Assembly: GCF_025965855.1 (NCBI RefSeq)
Contig: NZ_JAOPWB010000355.1
Location: forward strand, 1-39,269
DNA length: 39,269 nucleotides
Reading direction: 5' to 3'
From: Mycobacterium sp.
GTDB taxonomy: Bacteria > Actinomycetota > Actinomycetes > Mycobacteriales > Mycobacteriaceae
Shown: positions 1 to 8,519 of the stretch, in pieces
Numbering within the stretch: the first letter of the stretch is position 1
Layout of the letters: each line of letters begins with the position of its first letter
Notes under the pieces: model-generated
What the model was told of the DNA's origin: nothing
The model's database searches: none
The model's input: only the letters and a program-made list of their open reading frames with translations
Made by a program: the position numbers and the translations under genes

Positions 1-2
1 TA

Positions 3-176
3 CAGGAGCAGTTGTTCGACGAGGAGACGAAGGCGCAGTTTGAGGCATTGATCCCACGGGGAAAGATGGGCAGCCCTGAGGAGATTGCGACGGTCGCACT
101 GTTCCTCGCCTCGGACGACTCAACCTATGTCAATGGTATGGAGTTGATTGTCGACGGCGGCACCACGGCAGTCTGA
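3..176 (+). CDS. Short-chain dehydrogenase/reductase, C-terminal fragment
   Basis: The window opens inside this gene, and only the last 57 codons are present. The frame ends with a segment around GSPEEIATVALFLASDDSTY and then VNGMELIVDGG before the stop. This is the usual end of a classical SDR of the FabG type: the C-terminal helix, then the last beta strand and the G-x-x-x-x-VDGG substrate-side loop. The cofactor site and the catalytic Ser-Tyr-Lys lie upstream of the window, so the substrate cannot be guessed. The next frame downstream is a flavodoxin remnant. Family assignment is firm and specific function is unknown. Confidence 0.85.
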   Translation, partial: QEQLFDEETKAQFEALIPRGKMGSPEEIATVALFLASDDSTYVNGMELIVDGGTTAV

Positions 177-177
177 C

Positions 178-462
178 TACGCACCACGCTTGAGCGGAGG
201 AGCCTCCGCGAACATCACCGGCACAGGCAAGCACGCGTTCGACGTCTGCTACTACCCGTGCCTCGACGCGACGCGCGGGCGACCGTTCGGCGTGTACCTG
301 CACGGGAACGAGGGCACCGAGCGGGGCATCGAGTCCATCACGGCCGGCCTGGGTTGGACGAAAGTTGCTGAGACCGTGGTGGTTTCGGGTAAGCCCAGCA
401 AGGCCGATCTGGAATCGTGCTGGGAACTCGGCGCGACGGTCGCCGCTCAGTTGATGGGATGA
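178..462 (+). pseudogene. Flavodoxin/NADPH-dependent FMN reductase-like remnant
   Basis: Directly after the SDR stop, an open frame shows a C-terminal flavodoxin-family segment: DVCYYPCLDATRGRPF, VYLHGN, GIESITAGLGW, and a final helix with CWELGATVAAQLMG. Family members are about 150-200 residues, and start with a beta strand and a phosphate-binding loop for FMN. That N-terminal half is absent here. An in-frame ATG at 148 lies inside the SDR gene and would only add unrelated residues. The simplest reading is a 5'-truncated gene left by a deletion that joined it to the SDR. A short expressed protein from 148 cannot be excluded. Its end overlaps the convergent thioesterase gene by 16 bp. Confidence 0.6.
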
Positions 463-1271
463 TCGTCGAGAGACGGAGGCCTGAACGCGTCGGCGGGCTG
501 CGCCAGCGCCAGCGCCGAGCTGGTGCCGAATGGCCCGTGCCGGTCGAACAGGGTCGCGCTGCCGGCGGCCACACCGGCCGTGCCGTAATGGCTTTGAGCC
601 GCGAGCCCGAGGTATTCACCGTCGGGTAGCCTGCTCGCGGTGACGGTGTAGTCGGCGTTGATATAGCGCAATCCGCCGGTGCCGTAATGGCTGAGCGAAC
701 TCGTGACATCGCCGACGAATGCCAGCCGGACGAACGGCGTGAGCGGGTGGCCATGCACCATCGGGCGGAAAGCGCGCGTCCACGCGAACTTCTGCGAGTG
801 GGACTGCTCCCACTGCCTCATGTCGCGGCCGCCCCGCTCGAAGCCGGCGCCGTATCCCCAGAAGAAAAAGGGCGCATCGGCCGGGAACTCGTCGGCGTCG
901 GTGGGAAGCGGCGGCATCTCGACGGGGCCGGACCACACCTGTCCATCCGGGTGCTCACCTCGTCGCAGGAACAGCGCACCGGCCCGCGCGACCGTCTTTC
1001 CGTTCTGCACCAGCGCGCCGTCGACCAGCTTGATGCGCCGGCCTTCGCGCTGCACCGACGTCCGGATTCCGACCGGCTCGAGCAGGACCGGGCGCAACAG
1101 GTCGACCGTGACGCGTGCGGGCTGAAAGTCGGGATCGATGCCGGATCGCTCTATTCCCCAAGCCAACAGGCCGCCGACGATCTGACCGCCCATTGCCGCG
1201 CCCCAAGGCCCTCGCGTCAGCGGGCCCGGCAGATAGGAGTCGCCGTCGACAGTGAAGAACGCCTCGGGCAT
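447..1271 (-). CDS. TesB-like acyl-CoA thioesterase family protein (274 aa)
   Basis: The protein resembles the double-hotdog acyl-CoA thioesterases. An N-terminal hotdog carries GPWGAAMGGQIVGGLL, followed by a strand with RVTVDLLRPV. A C-terminal hotdog carries FVRLAFVGDVTSSL, then YINADYTVTASRLPDGEYLGL and SHYGTAGVAAGSATLFDRHG. These match the central helix and the 'thioesterase-like' sheet of TesB relatives. Members hydrolyse acyl-CoA to free acid and CoA. I chose the ATG at 1271 (MPEAFF) because homology starts there; the frame stays open to 1373 but runs into the divergent acyl-CoA synthetase gene. Divergence from the synthetase and carboxylase genes suggests a shared acyl-CoA pathway and control. 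Substrate is unknown. Confidence 0.85.
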   Translation of the reverse strand: MPEAFFTVDGDSYLPGPLTRGPWGAAMGGQIVGGLLAWGIERSGIDPDFQPARVTVDLLRPVLLEPVGIRTSVQREGRRIKLVDGALVQNGKTVARAGALFLRRGEHPDGQVWSGPVEMPPLPTDADEFPADAPFFFWGYGAGFERGGRDMRQWEQSHSQKFAWTRAFRPMVHGHPLTPFVRLAFVGDVTSSLSHYGTGGLRYINADYTVTASRLPDGEYLGLAAQSHYGTAGVAAGSATLFDRHGPFGTSSALALAQPADAFRPPSLDDHPIN

Positions 1272-1297
1272 GATGGCGGAATCCTCGATCGTCACCG

Positions 1298-1309
1298 CTA
1301 TCACGATAG
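1298..1309. promoter_or_regulatory. Inverted repeat in the divergent thioesterase/acyl-CoA synthetase promoter
   Basis: CTATC-AC-GATAG is an inverted repeat with perfect 5-bp arms in the 62-bp gap between two divergent genes. Its position 25 bp upstream of the synthetase ATG and 27 bp upstream of the thioesterase ATG would suit a repressor operator or overlapping -10 regions. No regulator gene is adjacent, so the role is inferred from position only. Confidence 0.35.
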
Positions 1310-1333
1310 GACACCGGATACTAAGGACTGGGC

Positions 1334-2869
1334 ATGCCTGCTGTGATCGAAATTCCGCGTGGCCACAACCCATTCCCGACGACCGGCGTGTCCCGTGACG
1401 CCGACGGTGTTCCGCGCTACGACCGCTTGCCCGCCACCCTGCTGGACATGCTCGCCGAACAGGTCGACAACCGCCCGGACAGCGAGGCCGTCATCGAACT
1501 CGGCGCCGAACGATTGACCTACCGGCAGCTGTGGGAGCGCGCGGCGCGGGTGGCCGGTGGGCTCCGAGCGGACGGGCTGGGCGCGGGTGATCGCGTTGCC
1601 GTGCGTTACCAGGCCGGCATCAATTGGGTGCTCGCTTTCTGGGGCATCGTGATGGCCGGTGGCGTTGCGGTCGCGGTCAATACGCGATCGGCGCAACCGG
1701 AAGTCGATTTCGTCCTGTCCGACTCGGGCGCGCGAATGGATCTCGCGCCGGACACCCCATTGCCCGATGGCGCACCCTACGTGACCCACGGGCTCAGCCA
1801 TACGGACCCGGCCGCCCTGTTCTACACCTCGGGCACCACCGGTCGCCCCAAGGGGGTGCCGACCACCCACGAGGCATTCCTGACCAACACCGAGAACGCG
1901 ATCCGGTGCCTCGAGCAGCCCAGAGACATCGGCGAGGGAATGCGCACGCTCATCTCGGTGCCGCTGTTCCATGTAACCGGCTGCAACTCACAGCTTTTGG
2001 CCGCTGCCCGTCTCGGGGGCGCGTCGGTGATCATGCCGGCGCTCAACCTCGACGAATTGATCGCCACGCTGGCCGCCGAGCGGATCTCGGTCATGGTGAC
2101 CGTGCCGGCGATCTACGCCCTGATGTTGCGGCACAAGGCCTTTGCTGGCGCCGACGTGTCCGGGGTCCGCTGGGTTGGCTATGGGGGCGCGCCCATCGCG
2201 CCGTCGTTGGTGAGAGCGGTGAAGGAGGCGTTTCCGCAAGCCACGGTGTTCAACGGGTACGGCATGACCGAGACCGCCTCGCTGATGACCGTCCTGCCGG
2301 ACCGGGACGCCGTCGAGCACGCCGACTCCGTCGGGTATGCGGTGCCCTCGGTGGACCTTGGTCTGGTCCCGTTCGGCGGCGACGAGCCGGGTGTGGGCGA
2401 GTTGGTCACGCGCGGCGCCAATGTCACTGCCGGCTACTGGAATCGGCCGCAGGCCTCAGAGGCCACCTTCGCCAACGGCTGGCTGCACACCGGCGACGTT
2501 GTTCGCGTCGACGACGCGGGACGGGTGCACATCATCGATCGGCTGAAGGACATCATCAACCGGGGCGGCGAGAACGTCTCCAGCGTCGAGGTCGAGGCGG
2601 CGCTGTTGTCGGCGCCCAACGTCGCCGACGCCTGCGTGCTGGCCGTGCCCGACGACGTCATGGGCGAAAAGGTCGGCGCCGTCCTTTTCGCCGGCGAGGG
2701 CGAGATCGACGTGCGCGCCGTGCTCGAACACTGCCGCGGGCGGGTGGCCGACTTCAAAATTCCCCAGTACGTCACCGTGGTGGCCGAAGCGCTGCCCCGC
2801 AATGCCGGCGGCAAACTGCTCAAGGGCAAGCTGCGCGACGAGGTGAAATGGGGCGACCCGCTCCGATGA
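1334..2869 (+). CDS. Acyl-CoA synthetase (FadD-type, ANL superfamily, 511 aa)
   Basis: This enzyme activates a carboxylic acid to its acyl-AMP and then acyl-CoA. The P-loop YTSGTTGRPKGV lies at residues 164-175, the adenine-binding motif YGMTET near 306-312, the hinge-proximal HTGDVVRVDD near 385, and the C-terminal domain ends with NAGGKLLKGKL, holding the adenylation lysine. The length is typical of medium-size FadD proteins and no key motif is missing. The ATG at 1334 has AAGGA about 7 nt upstream. Its stop overlaps the carboxylase start (ATGA at 2866), so the two are translationally coupled. The product probably supplies acyl-CoA to the carboxylase. The exact FadD paralogue cannot be named with confidence. 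Confidence 0.93.
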   Translation: MPAVIEIPRGHNPFPTTGVSRDADGVPRYDRLPATLLDMLAEQVDNRPDSEAVIELGAERLTYRQLWERAARVAGGLRADGLGAGDRVAVRYQAGINWVLAFWGIVMAGGVAVAVNTRSAQPEVDFVLSDSGARMDLAPDTPLPDGAPYVTHGLSHTDPAALFYTSGTTGRPKGVPTTHEAFLTNTENAIRCLEQPRDIGEGMRTLISVPLFHVTGCNSQLLAAARLGGASVIMPALNLDELIATLAAERISVMVTVPAIYALMLRHKAFAGADVSGVRWVGYGGAPIAPSLVRAVKEAFPQATVFNGYGMTETASLMTVLPDRDAVEHADSVGYAVPSVDLGLVPFGGDEPGVGELVTRGANVTAGYWNRPQASEATFANGWLHTGDVVRVDDAGRVHIIDRLKDIINRGGENVSSVEVEAALLSAPNVADACVLAVPDDVMGEKVGAVLFAGEGEIDVRAVLEHCRGRVADFKIPQYVTVVAEALPRNAGGKLLKGKLRDEVKWGDPLR

Positions 2870-5800
2870 GCGCCACCCTGCTGATCGTCAACCGCGGCGA
2901 GATCGCCCTTCGGATCATCCGCACCGCAACGGAACTGGGCATCCGAACCGTCGCGGTCTACGCCGAAGACGACGCCGACAGCCCCCACGTGCACGCCGCC
3001 GACGAAGCGATCGGCCTGCCGGGCGCCGGCCCGGGGGCCTACCTGAATCACGCCGAACTGCTGGCGGCGGCCAAGAAGTCCGGCGCCGAGCTGATCCACC
3101 CGGGTTACGGGTTCCTCAGCGAGAACGCCGAATTCGCCCGCGCCTGCGCGGCAGCCGGATACACGTTCGTGGGTCCGGGCGCCGACGTGCTCGAGTTGGT
3201 CGGCGACAAGTCGTCGGCCCGGGCCGCCGCGATCGCCGCCGGCGTTCCGGTGTTGCCCGCGACCGAAGGGCCCAGCAGCGTCGAGGACATCAAGGCGTTT
3301 TACGCCGAGCGGGGCGGCGCCATCATGATCAAGGCCCTCGCCGGTGGCGGTGGACGGGGAATGCGGAAGGTGAGCCGAGCCGGTCAGATCGAGCAGGCCT
3401 ACCAACAGTGCGCCGCGGAAGCGCAACTCGGCTTCGGTGATCCCACACTGTTCGCCGAGGCGGCCCTCGATGCCGCGCGGCACATCGAGGTGCAGGTCGT
3501 GGGCGCCCCGGCCGGGCACCAGACGCATGCGCTGGCCCTGGGCGACCGCGACTGCAGCTGTCCAGCGGCGCTACCAGAAGCTGGTCGAAATCGCGCCAGC
3601 CCAAGGGCTTTCGGACGCGTTGCGCCGCTCGTTGCACCACGCCGCGGCCCGGCTGTGCGCCGGGGTGGGGCTGCGCGGGCTGGCCACGGTCGAATTCCTA
3701 GTCACCGGGGACAGGTTCGTCTTCCTCGAGGTCAATCCGCGCATCCAGGTCGAGCACCCGGTCACCGAGGAAACCACCGGGGTGGACCTTGTGGCCGTCC
3801 AACTGGCCATCGCCGGTGGCGCGTCGTACTACCAGCTGGGGCTCCCCGCCGGGATCGCCTCGGACGGCAGCGAAGTGATCGGCGAGCCGGCCGCCCGGCG
3901 GGGCATCGCGATTCAGGCCCGGGTCAACATGGAGACCTTCGCCACCGACGGGTCGGTGGTTCCGGCGGCGGGCACTTTGGCGGTGTTCTCGCCGCCGAGC
4001 GGTCCCGGTGTGCGCGTCGACACCTACGGCCGGCCGGGCCTGGTCACCAGCCCGCGGTACGACTCGCTGCTGGCCAAGGTCATCACCCACGTGCGCGGAT
4101 CGTCTTGGCAGGCGGCGCTGCGCAAGGCCCGCACCGCGCTGGGCGAATTCGGCATCGAGGGAGTGCGCACGAACATCGGATTCCTGCGAGAGCTGCTGAG
4201 CGACAGCCGGATCCAGTTGGGCTGGGTGACGACGGATTTCCTCGACCAGAAGCTTCCCGAGCTGGCCGCCGCCGCGCTTTCCCACCAGCAGGACATCCGC
4301 GTGGCGCCGGTCGAGCTCTACCCCGGCGAGGAAGTGCTGCGGGCGCAGTTGGCCGGCACCGTGGTCGAGGTGGCCCCGGAGGGCGAGGTGTTCGGTGCCG
4401 GCGCCCAGCTGGTCGTCCTCGAGGCGATGAAGATGCAACATGTGCTTGCCGCGCCGGACGCGCTGCGGACGGTCCGGAGCCTGGTGACACCGGGCCAGGT
4501 CGTCGGAACCGCAGATCCGTTGCTGGTCTTCACCCGTAGCGCCGCCGGGACCGGTGGCGAATCATTCGCGGCGGCACTGGATCTCGATCGCTCACGCGCC
4601 GACCTCGACGAGGTCGCCCACCGGCATCTACTCACCCTTGACGAGGGCCGGCAGGCGGCCGTGGCCAAGCGGCACGCCCACGGTCGGCGCACCGCCCGGG
4701 AGAACATCGCCGACCTGGTCGACCCCGGCAGCTTCGTCGAATACGGCGGGCTGGCGATCGCCGCCCAGCGCAGCCGGCGCTCCGAAGAGGACCTGATCGC
4801 CAATACGCCGGCCGACGGCCTGGTCGCAGGCGTGGCCACCATCGGCGCGGATCGCTTCGGGCGAGCGGCGGCCGAGGCGGTCGTCGTGTCCTACGACTAC
4901 ACCGTGCTCGCCGGGACGCAGGGCATGCGCAATCACGCCAAGACCGACCGCGTGTTCGAGCTCGCAGCCCGAAAAGGCCTGCCGGTGGTGCTGTTTGCCG
5001 AGGGCGGCGGTGGCCGGCCCGGTGATACCGACGTCGGCGGCGCCGCCGGGCTGGACGTGCCGACCTTCCGGATGCTGGCCGGCCTCAGCGGCCGGGCGCC
5101 GCTGATGTCGATCGTCTCCGGCCGCTGCTTCGCCGGCAACGCCGCGCTGGCCGGGGTGTGTGACGTGATCATCGCGACCCCTGATGCCAACATCGGGATG
5201 GGCGGGCCGGCGATGATCGAGGGCGGCGGGCTGGGGGTGTACCCGCCGGAGGCGATCGGGCCGATCGATGTGCAGCGGCACAACGGCGTGGTCAGCCTGG
5301 TCGCCCGCGACGAGGCGCACGCGGTGTCACTGGCCAAGCAGTATCTGTCGTACTTCCAGGGCTCCCTACAAAGCGGCGTCCACGATTGGGAGGCGCCGGA
5401 TCCGCGGCTGGCCCGGCATGTGGTCCCGGAGAACCGGTTACGGTCATACGACGTGCATCGCGCGATCGAGTCGATCGTGGATGTGGGTTCCGTGCTGGAA
5501 CTGCGCGCCGACTACGGCGTCGGAATCGTCACCGCGCTGGTGCGCGTCGAGGGGGTGGCATACGGGCTGATCGCCAATAGCACGCACCACCTCGGCGGCG
5601 CGATCGACGCCGAGGCGGCCGACAAGGCGGGCGACTTTATCGCGCTGTGCGAGTCGTTTCGGTTGCCGGTGATCTCGCTGTGCGACACGCCCGGATTCAT
5701 GGTCGGGCCGGACGCGGAAAAGGAAGCCGCCGTGCGCCGCTTCGGCCGGATGTTCGTCCTGGGCGCGAAACTGTCCGTGCCGCTGGGAATGATCATCCTG

Positions 5801-6106
5801 CGCAAGGGTTATGGGCTTGGCGCGATGGCGATGGCCGGCGGGTCCTTCCGCGCGCCGCAGTTCACCGTGGCCTGGCCGACCGGGGAGATCGGCGGCATGG
5901 GCCTGGAAGGGGCCGTGCGGCTCGGGTTCAGCAAAGAGCTTGAGGCCGAGGCGGACCCGCTCCAGCGCCAGCAGCTGTTCGACAAGCTCGTGGCGGCCGC
6001 CTACCAGCACGGGAAGGCGCTGCGGTCCGCCACCGCGTTCGAACTCGACGACGTCATCGACCCGGCAGACTCCCGGGCCTGGATCACCAGGCTCCCGGGA
6101 GGCTGA
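2866..6106 (+). pseudogene. Single-chain long-chain acyl-CoA carboxylase (BC-BT-BCCP-CT) with a +1 frameshift
   Basis: One continuous gene encodes a multidomain biotin-dependent carboxylase. Biotin carboxylase begins MSATLLIVNRGEIALRI, has the glycine loop ALAGGGGRGMRK near residue 160, and carries EVNPRIQVEHPVTE. The biotin site is EAMKM, with lysine near corrected residue 522. The carboxyltransferase half runs from about residue 590 and includes EGGGGRPGDTD and GFMVGPDAEKEAA. Corrected length is about 1079 aa. This architecture matches the long-chain acyl-CoA carboxylase described from M. avium subsp. paratuberculosis. The frame is broken: codons read ..GDRDCS, then an extra T at 3559 moves the reading to frame 2 (VQRRYQKLVEIAPA). 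Everything else is intact, so it is either a recent inactivating insertion or a sequencing error. The start overlaps the synthetase stop (ATGA). Confidence 0.9.
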
Positions 6107-6120
6107 GGGTCATCCCGCTG

Positions 6121-6471
6121 TTATACGTGTCCGGAGCCGCAGCCAACACCGGGCAGACATCCGGTACCGCCCGGCACGCCGCCCGGTCCGGCGTTCTGGC
6201 CTCCGGAGCCGCAGCCGACGCCAGGCAGGCAACCCTGCCCGCCGGGGCCGCCGCCGGGCCCTTGATCCTGACCGCCGGAACCGCAGTTGCCGTTGGGGTC
6301 GCAGCCGCCGCCGCCCGGGTCGTCCTTGAAGACGACGTGCGTGGGCGCGGGGCCGGTCATCGCCGGTCCGGCAGCGTAAGCATCCGCGGCGGCCGCCGGG
6401 GCGGCGGCGATCGCCGCGGCGACCGCCCCGGCCACGACCAGTGGTTTCATGAGGTTTAGTTTGGCTAACAT
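6121..6471 (-). CDS. Small secreted Gly/Cys-repeat protein (116 aa)
   Basis: I do not recognise a characterised family. The N-terminus reads MLAKLNLMKPLVVAGAVAAAIAAAPAAAADA, a signal peptide with probable cleavage near residue 29. A short linker follows, then three tandem 24-residue units rich in Gly, each carrying a C-x5-C pair (CDPNGNC, CLPGVGC, CLPGVGC). The six cysteines could form three small disulfide loops once exported. A second in-frame ATG at 6450 (MKPLVV) would still keep a signal sequence. The stop lies only 14 bp past the convergent carboxylase gene. GC content and codon use look native. Function is unknown; a cell-wall or secreted structural role is a guess. Confidence 0.7.
   Translation of the reverse strand: MLAKLNLMKPLVVAGAVAAAIAAAPAAAADAYAAGPAMTGPAPTHVVFKDDPGGGGCDPNGNCGSGGQDQGPGGGPGGQGCLPGVGCGSGGQNAGPGGVPGGTGCLPGVGCGSGHV
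6129..6272 (-). repeat. 72-bp tandem repeat within the secreted protein gene
   Basis: The coding sequence repeats with a period of 72 bp. On the plus strand, TCCGGAGCCGCAGCC occurs at 6130 and again at 6202, with a more diverged third unit farther right. Each unit encodes one 24-residue C-x5-C repeat. Because the period is a multiple of three, copy-number change would keep the frame. Confidence 0.7.
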
Positions 6472-6561
6472 GCGTGTCGCATACCACGTCTACGCGCGCG
6501 TAAACATCGTCCGGGAAATCGGCCCAGTCGGGCCCACCAGCGCAACAGAAGGCACACCGCG

Positions 6562-7329
6562 ATGACCTCATTGGATTTGACCGGCCGCACCGCGATCATC
6601 ACCGGCGCCTCGCGCGGAATCGGGCTGGCGATCGCCCAGCAGCTGGCCGCCGCCGGCGCCGATGTGGTGCTGACCGCCCGCCAGCAAGAGGCGGCCGACG
6701 AGGCCGCGGCGCAAGTCGGCGAGAAGGCCGTCGGCGTCGGCGCGCACGCCGTCGACGAGGACGCCGCGCGGCGCTGCGTGGATCTCACCCTGGAACGCTT
6801 CGGCAGCGTCGACATCCTGATCAACAACGCGGGCACGAATCCGGCGTACGGTCCGCTGATCGAGCAGGACCATGCCCGCTTCACCAAGATCTTCGACGTC
6901 AACCTGTGGGCCCCGCTGCTGTGGACCTCGCTCGTGGTCAAGGCGTGGATGGGCGAGCACGGCGGGGCGATCGTCAACACCGCTTCGATCGGCGGCCTGC
7001 ACCAGTCTCCGCTGATGGGCCTGTACAACACCACCAAGGCCGCATTGATCCACGTCACCAAGCAACTGGCGCTGGAACTCTCACCGCGCGTCCGAGTCAA
7101 CGCCATCGCCCCGGGCGTGGTGCGCACCCGGCTGGCCGAGGCGCTGTGGAAGGAGCACGAGGACCCACTGGCGGCGACGATCGCGCTCGGACGCATCGGT
7201 GAGCCGGCCGATGTGGCGGGCGCCGTCGCGTTCTTGGTCTCGGATGCGGCGAGCTGGATCACCGGCGAGACGATGGTCATCGACGGTGGTCTGCTGCTCG
7301 GTCCCGCGCAGGGGTATCAGGCCCAATGA
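6562..7329 (+). CDS. SDR-family oxidoreductase (FabG-like, 255 aa)
   Basis: A classical SDR: the cofactor loop TGASRGIG is at residues 14-21, NNAG follows the central strand, the catalytic serine lies in NTASIGG, and Tyr155 and Lys159 lie in YNTTK. The C-terminus ends GETMVIDGGLLLG. It likely oxidises or reduces a hydroxy/keto group with NAD(P)(H). The ATG at 6562 has AGAAGG about 9 nt upstream. The stop overlaps the start of the acyl-CoA dehydrogenase gene (ATGA at 7326), so it belongs to a dehydrogenase operon. A 3-hydroxyacyl-CoA or related beta-oxidation step is the most natural fit but is inferred from context. Confidence 0.9.
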   Translation: MTSLDLTGRTAIITGASRGIGLAIAQQLAAAGADVVLTARQQEAADEAAAQVGEKAVGVGAHAVDEDAARRCVDLTLERFGSVDILINNAGTNPAYGPLIEQDHARFTKIFDVNLWAPLLWTSLVVKAWMGEHGGAIVNTASIGGLHQSPLMGLYNTTKAALIHVTKQLALELSPRVRVNAIAPGVVRTRLAEALWKEHEDPLAATIALGRIGEPADVAGAVAFLVSDAASWITGETMVIDGGLLLGPAQGYQAQ

Positions 7330-8519
7330 GTGCCGAAGCGGACCTGGCGGCGCGGGTCCGGACGCTGCTCGACGAGCACGACCCGGCCACCACCGGACCG
7401 CGGGAATTCCTTGGTGCACAGTATGATGCGGGGCTGGCCTGGGTGTACCTGCCGCAGGGCTTCGGCGGGCTGGGCCTGCCGCGGGCCGCGCAGGAGCTCG
7501 TCGACGCCCAGCTCGCCGCCGTGGGTGCGCCGGTGGGTGGGACCGTCAAGAATTACATCGGTATGGGCATGGCGGCGCCGACGATCGCGGCGTTCGGGAC
7601 CGACGAGCAGAAGCGAAAGTTTCTGCGCCCGTTGTTCACCGGTGAACAGATCTACTGCCAATTGTTCAGCGAGCCCGGTGCCGGCTCGGACCTGGCCGGG
7701 GTGTCCACTCGCGCGGTCCGCGACGGGGATGACTGGATTGTCAACGGGCAGAAGGTATGGACGTCTCAGGCACAGCACGCGAACATGTCCATCCTCGTCG
7801 CCCGCACCGACCCGGGAGTGCCCAAACACTCCGGCCTCACGTACTTCCTGTGCGACATGACCCAGCCCGGCGTCGAGATCCGGCCGCTGCGCCAGATCAC
7901 CGGCGAGGCGGAGTTCAACGAGGTGTTCCTCACCGACGTCCGGGTGCCGGACGCGAATCGGCTCGGCGCGGAGGGCGGCGGCTGGCGGGTCGCGACCACC
8001 ACGCTCAACAACGAGCGCGTCGCCATCGGTACCCGCGCCGGAACGCCACGGGAGAGCGGCCATATCGGCAAGGTCACCGGAGCCTGGCGAAAGCAGCCGG
8101 CACTGCGCGACCCCGCGATGCACGACGAGCTGATGCGGCTGTGGGTCGACGCGGAGGTCCTTCGGCTGACGGGCGAACGGTATGCGCAGCAAGCCGAAAA
8201 AAACCCAGCGGGGCAGCCAGGACCTGAGGGTGCGGGCATGAAAGTGGCTTTCGCCCGCCTGGCCCAGGCGATCTCGGGATTCGAGATCGAGCTGCACGGC
8301 GAAGCGGGGCTGCGATATGACGACTGGACCATGCGCAGACCCGAAACGGTCGACCTGATCGGCCGCGAGCCCGGATACCGCTACCTGCGGGCGCGTGGCA
8401 ACTCCATCGAGGGCGGCACGTCGGAAATCTTGCGCAACACCATCTCCGAACGAATCCTAGGCCTGCCGGGCGAACACCGGGTCGACAAGGAGGTTGCGTG
8501 GAAGGATCTGGACCGGTGA
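7326..8519 (+). CDS. Acyl-CoA dehydrogenase, catalytic-type subunit (397 aa)
   Basis: FAD-dependent alpha,beta-dehydrogenation of an acyl-CoA thioester. Visible are LFSEPGAGSDLAGV (the acyl-CoA dehydrogenase signature strand), NGQKVWTSQAQHA, and the C-terminal RARGNSIEGGTSEILRNTI. Glu362 in IEGGTSEI is at the position used as catalytic base in medium-chain-type enzymes. Length is normal. It overlaps the SDR stop by ATGA and runs straight into a second acyl-CoA dehydrogenase gene. Mycobacterial FadE proteins encoded as adjacent unequal pairs commonly form alpha2beta2 heterotetramers, and this pair fits that pattern. Substrate is not evident from sequence. Confidence 0.92.
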   Translation: MSAEADLAARVRTLLDEHDPATTGPREFLGAQYDAGLAWVYLPQGFGGLGLPRAAQELVDAQLAAVGAPVGGTVKNYIGMGMAAPTIAAFGTDEQKRKFLRPLFTGEQIYCQLFSEPGAGSDLAGVSTRAVRDGDDWIVNGQKVWTSQAQHANMSILVARTDPGVPKHSGLTYFLCDMTQPGVEIRPLRQITGEAEFNEVFLTDVRVPDANRLGAEGGGWRVATTTLNNERVAIGTRAGTPRESGHIGKVTGAWRKQPALRDPAMHDELMRLWVDAEVLRLTGERYAQQAEKNPAGQPGPEGAGMKVAFARLAQAISGFEIELHGEAGLRYDDWTMRRPETVDLIGREPGYRYLRARGNSIEGGTSEILRNTISERILGLPGEHRVDKEVAWKDLDR

